DNA of 5,755 bases, from NCBI GenBank assembly GCA_958346135.1, contig CATVQN010000087.1:1-5755 (forward strand), in the 5' to 3' direction. Source of the stretch: an uncultured Eubacteriales bacterium. Its GTDB lineage: Bacteria > Bacillota > Clostridia > Monoglobales > Monoglobaceae. Shown here piece after piece: positions 1 to 4,664 of this stretch (positions within the stretch are counted from its first letter, which is position 1; each line of letters begins with the position of its first letter). Below the pieces are notes generated by a model. That model was not told where the DNA came from. It was given only the letters and a program-made list of their open reading frames with translations, and made no database searches. Made by a program: the position numbers and the translations under genes.

Positions 1-70
1 TCTCCTCGCAGCCCTTCATACCGATTACGCCAAGTCTCCCTAAATTGTACGACTCGATCGTACTCTCCAT
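1..70 (-). CDS. prs: Ribose-phosphate pyrophosphokinase (PRPP synthetase), N-terminal fragment cut by window edge
   Basis: Only the first 23 codons are present; the gene continues past the left edge. An ATG at 70-68 on the minus strand opens a stop-free frame ending in LGVIGMKGCEE. From memory, the longer clostridial ribose-phosphate pyrophosphokinases (about 390 residues) begin with a very similar stretch of the form VGxLGIIAMxGCEE. That resemblance is the only basis for the name. An AAAGGA lies 11 bases upstream of the ATG (complement of 82-87), a usable though slightly distant ribosome binding site. The gene follows pncB in the same direction with a 58-base gap and no obvious terminator hairpin, so co-transcription is plausible. 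PRPP synthetase makes PRPP from ribose 5-phosphate and ATP, and PRPP is the substrate of the pncB product, so the context supports the call. With so few residues, another protein cannot be excluded. Confidence 0.55.
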   Translation of the reverse strand, partial: MESTIESYNLGRLGVIGMKGCEE

Positions 71-128
71 TACAACACCAGTCCTTTCTTTCCTGCCATC
101 CTATATTAAAAAGTTCATTTGCTCTTTT

Positions 129-1559
129 TTAGCGGCTGTACGCCGAAAGCAGTTCATACCGAATATCCCATAGCTTCTGAGACATATCCACATAGTATTC
201 ATGGGGATTTTCAAACCGCTTCACCTCATCCCAGATGGTCGCCAGCTTCTCTCTGCAATGACGGCGGATTTCATCCAGCGTCGGAGATTGATAAACACAT
301 TTTCCGTTCCGGAAAATAGGTACCTGAAGCTCTTCCGCATGAAAATCGGTAATAGTTTTGCGCTTCCAGGTATTTCTGGGGTCGAAAATCTCATAGGGTT
401 TTGTATCGTCAATTTCCTCGTCAAAGGTGGTCAAAACATCCGCAATGGCCATACCGGTATCCTTGGAATACAGCCGATAAATCTTTTTAAAATACGGCGT
501 TGTGATCTTTGCTACATTTTCACTGACCTTAATCCGAGGCCGAATCTCGCCGCTTTCCTCGATGGCAACCAGCTTGTACACCCCGCCGAACACCGGCTCG
601 GACTTGGAGGTAATCAGCCGCTCTCCTACGCCAAAAGAATCAATTTTCGCACCCTGCTGCAAAATATCCCGAATAATATATTCATCCAAAGAATTGGAAA
701 TCACAATCTTTGCGCTCTCCCAGCCCGCTGCATCCAGCGTCTTGCGGCACTTTCGGGTCAAATAGGTAATGTCGCCGCTGTCAATCCGCACTCCGCAGTT
801 GGTAATGCCCATGGGCTTTAATATCTCATTAAACACCCGAATGGCATTGGGCAAACCGCTCTTTAACACATTATAGGTATCAATCAGAAGCGTGCAGTTA
901 TCGGGATAGGCCTTGGCATAGGCAACAAAGGCATCATACTCACTGTCAAAGGACTGTACCCAGCTGTGGGCCATCGTCCCCAGTGCCGGAACACGAAACA
1001 TCTGATCCGAAATGGTACACGCCGTTCCGCATACTCCGCCGATATAGGCTGCACGCGCACCGTAAATAGCGCCGTCATAGCCCTGCGCCCGGCGGGAGCC
1101 AAACTCCATTACCGGAATGTTTCCGGCGGCACGGACAATGCGGTTACTCTTGGTGGCAATCAGGCTTTGGTGGTTAATGGTCAGTAAAATCATGGTCTCT
1201 AAAAACTGTGCCTGAATCAGCGGACCTCTCACCGTTACAATCGGCTCGTTAGGGAATATCGGTGTGCCCTCCGGCACTGCCCAAACATCACAGTCAAAAG
1301 AAAAGTTTCGCAGATATTTCAAAAACGACTCGTCAAATATCCCCTTTTCCCGGAGATATGCAATATCCTCATCCCGAAACTTTAAGTTCTGCAGATATTC
1401 TATCAGTTGCTCCACGCCGGCCATAATGGCAAAACCGGCTCCGTCCGGCGCCTGCCGGAAATACATATCAAAATAGGCAATTTTATCGCCCATGCCTTCC
1501 TTAAGATAGCCGTTTGCCATGGTAAGTTCGTAAAAGTCTGTCAGCATGGTATGATTCAT
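129..1559 (-). CDS. pncB: Nicotinate phosphoribosyltransferase (NAPRTase)
   Basis: A 476-residue cytoplasmic enzyme of the Preiss-Handler NAD salvage route. It joins nicotinate and PRPP to give nicotinate mononucleotide and PPi, with ATP hydrolysis improving the yield. The N-terminus (LTDFYELTMANGY, residues 6-18) is the family signature. EFGSRRAQG (152-160) and RIDSGD (258-263) are phosphate/PRPP-site motifs. GTMAHSWV (194-201) holds His198, which matches the histidine that is phosphorylated by ATP in characterised NAPRTases. FGVGERL (309-315) lies in the C-terminal part of the barrel. The length fits Gram-positive NAPRTases, and the chain runs uninterrupted to a natural C-terminus. The ATG at 1559 is chosen because AGAAGG (complement of 1569-1574) sits 9 bases upstream; the next Met is residue 5. 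A PRPP synthetase-like gene follows. Nothing in the sequence looks damaged. The family call is very secure. Confidence 0.97.
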   Translation of the reverse strand: MNHTMLTDFYELTMANGYLKEGMGDKIAYFDMYFRQAPDGAGFAIMAGVEQLIEYLQNLKFRDEDIAYLREKGIFDESFLKYLRNFSFDCDVWAVPEGTPIFPNEPIVTVRGPLIQAQFLETMILLTINHQSLIATKSNRIVRAAGNIPVMEFGSRRAQGYDGAIYGARAAYIGGVCGTACTISDQMFRVPALGTMAHSWVQSFDSEYDAFVAYAKAYPDNCTLLIDTYNVLKSGLPNAIRVFNEILKPMGITNCGVRIDSGDITYLTRKCRKTLDAAGWESAKIVISNSLDEYIIRDILQQGAKIDSFGVGERLITSKSEPVFGGVYKLVAIEESGEIRPRIKVSENVAKITTPYFKKIYRLYSKDTGMAIADVLTTFDEEIDDTKPYEIFDPRNTWKRKTITDFHAEELQVPIFRNGKCVYQSPTLDEIRRHCREKLATIWDEVKRFENPHEYYVDMSQKLWDIRYELLSAYSR

Positions 1560-1568
1560 ATTCCCGAG

Positions 1569-1574
1569 CCTTCT
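1569..1574 (-). promoter_or_regulatory. Ribosome binding site of pncB
   Basis: The minus strand reads AGAAGG here, 9 bases before the ATG at 1559. It supports that start over the Met four codons further in. Confidence 0.7.
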
Positions 1575-1618
1575 TTCTGTATTTTCTCTTTCGCAGAATA
1601 TTCCATCCGACTTTCAAC

Positions 1619-1647
1619 AGTTTATCATAACCGCTTATAAAAAACAA
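1619..1647 (-). promoter_or_regulatory. Candidate weak promoter for pncB
   Basis: On the minus strand a TTGTTT (1647-1642) and a TAAACT (1624-1619) are separated by 17 bases, inside an AT-rich stretch upstream of pncB. Each box departs from the sigma-A consensus at two positions, and AT-rich DNA gives such matches by chance, so this is only a candidate. It would give a leader of about 50 bases. I saw no clear riboswitch-like fold in the leader, and I cannot recognise an NAD-repressor (NiaR-type) operator by eye. Confidence 0.3.
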
Positions 1648-1664
1648 GCATTTCTGATAAAATA

Positions 1665-1693
1665 TTGACAAAAACTCTGAAAATCGTTATGAT
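1665..1693 (+). promoter_or_regulatory. Strong sigma-A-type promoter for the NusG-II/Gx transporter operon
   Basis: TTGACA at 1665-1670 and TATGAT at 1688-1693 are separated by exactly 17 bases. That is a consensus -35 box and a -10 box with one mismatch at optimal spacing. Transcription should begin near 1700 and leave a leader of roughly 90 bases before the ATG at 1793. The promoter points rightward, away from pncB, and nothing else on the plus strand lies between it and the NusG domain II gene. Confidence 0.8.
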
Positions 1694-1697
1694 TTTC
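1679..1697. repeat. Palindrome over the -10 box, possible operator
   Basis: GAAAATC (1679-1685) and GATTTTC (1691-1697) form a perfect 7-bp inverted repeat around a 5-base centre (GTTAT). It overlaps the end of the spacer and the -10 box of the rightward promoter, a typical position for a repressor site. I do not recognise the motif as a known regulator's box. AT-rich DNA makes chance palindromes of this size fairly common, so a regulatory role is an inference. Confidence 0.35.
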
Positions 1698-1716
1698 TAA
1701 GAAACATATTTTTTCC

Positions 1717-1765
1717 GCCGGCCAAAATAGGTAATTTGTCCAGTCCCCCCAAAACCACGCCGGCC
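1717..1765 (+). repeat. Paired GCCGGCC repeats in the operon leader
   Basis: The 9-base string CGCCGGCCA occurs at 1716-1724 and again at 1758-1766, 42 bases apart, in an otherwise AT-rich to mixed leader. Its GCCGGC core is self-complementary, so the two copies could pair as a 6-bp GC-only stem in the mRNA, enclosing a C-run (1745-1750). The second copy ends 27 bases before the start codon. Function is unknown and the stem is short for the size of its loop. Confidence 0.35.
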
Positions 1766-1792
1766 ATCCTAATGAAAAGGCAGGTTGTCCGC

Positions 1793-2167
1793 ATGAAAAC
1801 AAAGCATTGGATTCTACTGCTTACGTTCTTGCTTCTCCTATGCTATATCGGCATTTTTGCAATGCGCCGCCTTGCGCCTCAAGAGAAACGGGCAGAGATT
1901 TATCAAAACGGTACGCTGATACAAACGGTAGATTTGTCCGCTCTGCATGAGCCTGTCGAGATTCCGGTTTACGGCGAAAACGGTGAAAAAAATGTCATTC
2001 TGGCTCTTCCTGGTGAAGTTCGGATGCAATCTGCCAACTGTCCCGACCAGCTTTGCGTACACCAAGGCAGCATCCAAAACGGTACCGTTCCCATCGTCTG
2101 TCTGCCGCATCGTATCGTCATTCGGATTGCGGACAGTTCTGCCGGCCCGGATGCGGTTTCAAATTAA
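1793..2167 (+). CDS. NusG domain II-containing protein, membrane-anchored
   Basis: A 124-residue protein of the NusG_II family, a stand-alone version of the domain inserted in some NusG proteins; its role is not established. Residues 6-24 are a hydrophobic N-terminal segment (signal anchor or uncleaved signal) after MKTKH, so the rest should face outward. A beta-rich domain follows (about 34-112), starting with AEIYQNGTLIQTVDL. The conserved family core is CPDQLCVHQG (83-92) and IVCLPHRIVI (101-110), with Cys83, Cys88, His90, Cys103 and His106. The ATG at 1793 is preferred because AAGGCAGG (1777-1784) lies 8 bases upstream and the hydrophobic segment then starts at once. A TTG at 1736 and an ATG at 1772 are in frame but have poor ribosome binding sites. 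The gene is the first behind a strong promoter and lies 47 bases before the Gx transporter gene. Family assignment is firm; function is unknown. Confidence 0.88.
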   Translation: MKTKHWILLLTFLLLLCYIGIFAMRRLAPQEKRAEIYQNGTLIQTVDLSALHEPVEIPVYGENGEKNVILALPGEVRMQSANCPDQLCVHQGSIQNGTVPIVCLPHRIVIRIADSSAGPDAVSN

Positions 2168-2214
2168 ACTGCGCATTGACCATCCTCATGCCACTTTTAG
2201 AAAGCAGGTGTCCT

Positions 2215-2730
2215 ATGCATACCAAACGCCTTGTCACAGATGGGATTCTCACCGCTGTGGCACTGACCATTTTTGTCCTGGAGGCTCAGCTCCCCCTGCC
2301 GGTACCCGTTCCGGGAATTAAGCTGGGGCTCTCCAATATTGTAACCTTATTTGCGCTGGTATTTCTCTCCGGAAAGGATGCGGCAGGTATCCTGCTAGCA
2401 CGGATCCTGCTGGGCGCCTTTCTGACCGGAAATCCGGCAACCCTCCTTTACAGCCTGTTGGGCGGACTGAGCTGCCTTGCCACTGAGGTCTTGCTTCTGC
2501 GCCTTGGCAGTGTACAGTTTATCTGGGGAGTCAGCGCCATAGGCGCCTTGGTTCATAACACGGCGCAGCTGGCGGCGGCCGCCTTGGTGACCCGAACCGC
2601 ATCAGTGTTTTGGTATCTTCCCTTTTTATGGATTGCCGGAATTTTAACCGGACTTTTTACCGGACTCTGCATCTGGTATCTGGCAGCGCACTGTCAAAAT
2701 CAGATACGGCGGTTTTTGCCGAAAAAATAA
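2215..2730 (+). CDS. Gx transporter family protein (heptaprenyl diphosphate synthase component I-like membrane protein)
   Basis: A 171-residue integral membrane protein. Hydrophobic stretches at about 10-27, 40-53, 57-71, 76-96, 104-126 and 132-158 suggest five or six membrane segments. PGIKLGLSN (33-41) is the family hallmark (Hpre_diP_synt_I, Gx transporter), followed by the GN-rich loop LTGNPATLLYS (70-80) and HNTAQL (114-119). The family resembles substrate-binding S components of ECF vitamin transporters. The older name, heptaprenyl diphosphate synthase subunit I, comes from sequence annotation, and such a small membrane protein is unlikely to be the enzyme itself. Substrate is unknown. 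The ATG at 2215 is chosen because the conserved region starts there and GCAGGTG (2204-2210) lies just upstream. The frame stays open to 2053, but that part overlaps the previous gene and reads as non-membrane, Arg/Cys-rich sequence. The NusG-II/Gx pairing recurs in Firmicutes, often near redox-cofactor or prenyl-synthase genes, none of which is visible here. Confidence 0.85.
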   Translation: MHTKRLVTDGILTAVALTIFVLEAQLPLPVPVPGIKLGLSNIVTLFALVFLSGKDAAGILLARILLGAFLTGNPATLLYSLLGGLSCLATEVLLLRLGSVQFIWGVSAIGALVHNTAQLAAAALVTRTASVFWYLPFLWIAGILTGLFTGLCIWYLAAHCQNQIRRFLPKK

Positions 2731-2744
2731 GTGCACGGCAAAAA
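2713..2744. repeat. Inverted repeat at the end of the Gx transporter gene
   Basis: TTTTTGCCG (2713-2721) and CGGCAAAAA (2736-2744) form a perfect 9-bp inverted repeat with a 14-base loop that includes the stop codon. It lies in the 49-base gap between two converging genes. The T-tract comes before the GC part of the stem and the A-tract after it, the reverse of an intrinsic terminator on either strand, so a simple terminator reading is poor. A T-run at 2762-2769 does lie about 17 bases beyond on the plus strand and might help rightward termination. Confidence 0.4.
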
Positions 2745-2779
2745 GCTCACCGTTTCTTCCCGTTTTTTTCCTACAGGGG

Positions 2780-3682
2780 TCACTGTTCTCCGCTGTCCGG
2801 ATTTATGATATAGCAACCTACTTCTCTATCATTTTGCAGCAATTTCATATGCTCCGCACCATCCCGTCTCACACGATTTTTCCCCGATTTTCGGCTGTCT
2901 TCAGAGGGCAGGGCTCCCATAAGCTTCCGATAGGTCTTGGAAAAATAGGAAAGATTCCGAAATCCGCAAAGCTCCGCCGCCTGGCTGACGGTAACCGTTC
3001 CGCTGCCAAGCAGAACTCTCGCCTGGCTGCACCGGACATAATTGAGATAGGTCACCAGCGAAACATCCGTATATTTCTTAAATTCCCGCGAAAAATATGC
3101 CCGCGAAAACCCGGCATGCTTTACAATATTCTCCACATCAATGTCCTTGTCATAATTGGCTTTAATATACGAAATCGCTTCCCTGACAGATATCGGAAAT
3201 TCCTCCTTTTCCGCTTCCGCCATGGCATAGCGCTCCGTAAGACCGGTAATCAGCGCCAAAACCTCTGCCCGGATTCTGGCGCAGTAATAAGGAGGTTTTT
3301 GGGTATATAAAGCCGCAATGCTCCGAAAGACCGGTTCCAGCCCGGTATCGGGAACAATATGCCGGTAGGAAACCGTGTCAATGGGAATACCGTTTTCCCG
3401 AAAAAAATTAGCATCTACAATTAAACAGTAGTATTCAATCTCCCGCTCCGCAGAAACCGCATGAAAACAGTCGGGATTGATAATTGCCAGATCTCCCGCC
3501 GCAACCTTATAGTTGTGCTTGTTGTACAGCAGTGTTCCTTCTCCTTTGGTATAGAATAAGAACTCCGGATTTTCGTGCCAGTTGCCAAAGACGCTGTGCT
3601 CCCCCTCCTGCGTCTTTACAATGTCGAAATGAAAAATAAAGGGCAGCAGCTTATTTTCCAGCATATGATTTTCATATCGCAA
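2780..3682 (-). CDS. AraC-family transcriptional regulator with N-terminal cupin domain
   Basis: A 300-residue cytoplasmic DNA-binding regulator. Residues about 25-100 are an AraC-type cupin sensor: HENPEFLFYTKGEGTLLY (36-53), then AAGDLAIINPDCFHAV (61-76), the usual sugar-sensing layout. The DNA-binding part is C-terminal. Helix-turn-helix 1 is near 183-203 (VKHAGFSRAYFSREFKK), and helix-turn-helix 2 is near 231-252 (VSQAAELCGFRNLSYFSKTYRK), followed by the GALPSE end signature. About 35 basic and polar residues follow it (266-300), a longer tail than usual. The start is a TTG at 3682: AAAGGGGG on the minus strand (complement of 3691-3698) sits 8 bases away, whereas the next in-frame ATG (residue 7) would be 26 bases away. 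It is divergent from the epimerase-nagA operon with 123 bp between starts, so it is likely that operon's regulator, probably an activator sensing a sugar. The ligand cannot be read from the sequence. Confidence 0.93.
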   Translation of the reverse strand: MRYENHMLENKLLPFIFHFDIVKTQEGEHSVFGNWHENPEFLFYTKGEGTLLYNKHNYKVAAGDLAIINPDCFHAVSAEREIEYYCLIVDANFFRENGIPIDTVSYRHIVPDTGLEPVFRSIAALYTQKPPYYCARIRAEVLALITGLTERYAMAEAEKEEFPISVREAISYIKANYDKDIDVENIVKHAGFSRAYFSREFKKYTDVSLVTYLNYVRCSQARVLLGSGTVTVSQAAELCGFRNLSYFSKTYRKLMGALPSEDSRKSGKNRVRRDGAEHMKLLQNDREVGCYIINPDSGEQ

Positions 3683-3690
3683 ACCAAATT

Positions 3691-3698
3691 CCCCCTTT
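3691..3698 (-). promoter_or_regulatory. Ribosome binding site that sets a TTG start for the AraC regulator
   Basis: The minus strand reads AAAGGGGG, 8 bases before TTG at 3682-3680. The nearest in-frame ATG is 18 bases further in, too far from this site, so the TTG is the better start. Confidence 0.7.
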
Positions 3699-3739
3699 CA
3701 CGCAAAAAGCATAATTGTGTTAAAAATAGTCATAATACA

Positions 3740-3768
3740 TTCTTGCAAATTTCTAGTTTTTATTATAC
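3740..3768 (+). promoter_or_regulatory. Candidate weak promoter for the epimerase-nagA operon
   Basis: TTCTTG (3740-3745) and TTATAC (3763-3768) are 17 bases apart on the plus strand. Both boxes are poor matches, and other alignments in the same AT-rich stretch are possible (for example TTGCAA at 3743 with TATACA at 3765). A weak -35 would suit an operon that needs an activator such as the divergent AraC protein. The exact position is uncertain. Confidence 0.3.
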
Positions 3769-3789
3769 AACAAAGGTAGAAAAAGTCAA
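3762..3789 (-). promoter_or_regulatory. Strong sigma-A-type promoter for the AraC regulator gene
   Basis: The minus strand carries TTGACT (3789-3784), a 16-base spacer and a perfect TATAAT (3767-3762). Transcription should begin near 3755, giving the regulator mRNA a leader of about 70 bases. The -35 box lies only 16 bases from the ATG of the divergent operon, so it falls in that operon's leader and close to its ribosome binding site. The two transcription units must share or compete for this short region. Confidence 0.7.
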
Positions 3790-3805
3790 GAAAGGATGAT
3801 GCAAT

Positions 3806-4645
3806 ATGTTTAAAATCGGCATTATGACCGATTCCCTTCGAATTGATACAAAAAGCGCAATCAAAACAGCGGCTTCACTGGGCGCAGACGGCTTTCAGAT
3901 GTATGCGACCAACGGAGAAAACTCCCCGGAAAATCTCACCAAGGAAAAGCGCCGTGAGCTTTTGGATTTCACCAAGTCAAACGGTCTGGTTTTTTCGGCA
4001 ATCTGCGGCGATTTGGGACAGGGTTTCGGGAACCCGGAAAAGAACCCTGCGCTCATTGAAAAATCCAAAAGAATTCTGGATCTTGCCAAAGATCTGGAAT
4101 GTGATATTGTAACCACGCACATCGGTGTTGTTCCGGCAGATCCCTCCCACGACCGCTATAAAATTATGCAGGAGGCCTGCTTTACCCTCAGCCGTTTTGC
4201 CGATGATATGGGTTCTCACTTTGCGGTAGAAACCGGACCGGAACCGGCCAAAATTCTGAAAGAATTTTTAGACAGCCTTTCTTCGCACGGCGTAGCCGTC
4301 AATTTTGACCCGGCAAACCTGGTTATGGTACACGGTGAGGATCCAGTTGAAGCGGTTCATACCCTGGGCGATTATATTGTACATACCCACGCCAAGGACG
4401 GCATTAAGCTTTCCGACTGCAATCCGGAAATTCTCTATGCAGTCATTGAGCATGAAACGTTTGCGCAGGAAGCACCTTCTTTTGAAGAGGTTCCTCTGGG
4501 AGAGGGCAAGGTGAATTTCCCCTCCTATTTACAGGCTTTAAAAGATGTGGGCTACGATGGATTTTTAACCATTGAACGAGAATGCGGCGACAACCCTCTT
4601 GCCGATATCACCAAGGCTGTAGAATTTCTGAAAAAAATGATTTGA
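3806..4645 (+). CDS. Sugar phosphate isomerase/epimerase-like TIM-barrel protein
   Basis: A 279-residue cytoplasmic protein of the xylose isomerase-like TIM-barrel superfamily (AP endonuclease family 2 fold). It opens with the strand-1 pattern KIGIMTDSLR (3-12), and GADGFQMYA (26-34) is typical of strand 2. Likely divalent-metal ligands are Glu142 (AVETG), Asp168 (NFDPANL), His193 or His195 (VHTHAKD) and Glu257 (LTIERE), the usual E-D-H-E set, with His105 (THIG) near the site. The ending GxVNFPxYLxALKxVGYDGFLTIERE is the family's C-terminal signature. Start: AAAGGA (3791-3796) lies 9 bases before the ATG. It is the first gene of a two-gene unit with nagA, 19 bases apart, opposite an AraC regulator. 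This suggests isomerisation or epimerisation of a sugar or sugar phosphate feeding amino-sugar breakdown. Members of this superfamily have many activities, so substrate and exact reaction cannot be assigned. The fold is secure. Confidence 0.9.
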   Translation: MFKIGIMTDSLRIDTKSAIKTAASLGADGFQMYATNGENSPENLTKEKRRELLDFTKSNGLVFSAICGDLGQGFGNPEKNPALIEKSKRILDLAKDLECDIVTTHIGVVPADPSHDRYKIMQEACFTLSRFADDMGSHFAVETGPEPAKILKEFLDSLSSHGVAVNFDPANLVMVHGEDPVEAVHTLGDYIVHTHAKDGIKLSDCNPEILYAVIEHETFAQEAPSFEEVPLGEGKVNFPSYLQALKDVGYDGFLTIERECGDNPLADITKAVEFLKKMI

Positions 4646-4650
4646 CACAA

Positions 4651-4657
4651 AGAGGTG
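4651..4657 (+). promoter_or_regulatory. Ribosome binding site of nagA
   Basis: AGAGGTG lies 7 bases before the ATG at 4665 and just after the upstream stop at 4643-4645. It supports translation of nagA from a shared mRNA. Confidence 0.7.
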
Positions 4658-4664
4658 CTTTTGC

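Noticed and set aside
201..821. A 206-codon open frame on the plus strand opposite pncB
   Set aside because: It lies wholly antisense to a clear, full-length NAPRTase, has no recognisable domain and reads as the complement of conserved codons.
1560..1735. Riboswitch or NAD-repressor operator upstream of pncB
   Set aside because: The leader is short and AT-rich with no convincing multi-stem fold, and no recognisable operator could be read by eye.
1736..1792. A longer NusG-II protein starting at TTG 1736 or ATG 1772
   Set aside because: Neither has a good ribosome binding site, and the extra residues precede a hydrophobic segment that fits a start at 1793, where AAGGCAGG is 8 bases upstream.
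2053..2214. N-terminal extension of the Gx transporter up to 2053
   Set aside because: It overlaps the coding region of the NusG-II gene in another frame, and the extension is Arg/Cys-rich and unlike the family; the membrane protein starts properly at 2215.
2735..2769. Intrinsic terminator made of ACGG...CCGT followed by a T-run
   Set aside because: The stem is only 4 bp with an 11-base loop, and the T-run begins 8 bases after it, too weak and too far to call.
2834..3310. A 158-codon plus-strand frame opposite the AraC gene
   Set aside because: It lies inside the regulator's helix-turn-helix region on the opposite strand; the Arg/Lys-rich translation is typical of an antisense shadow.
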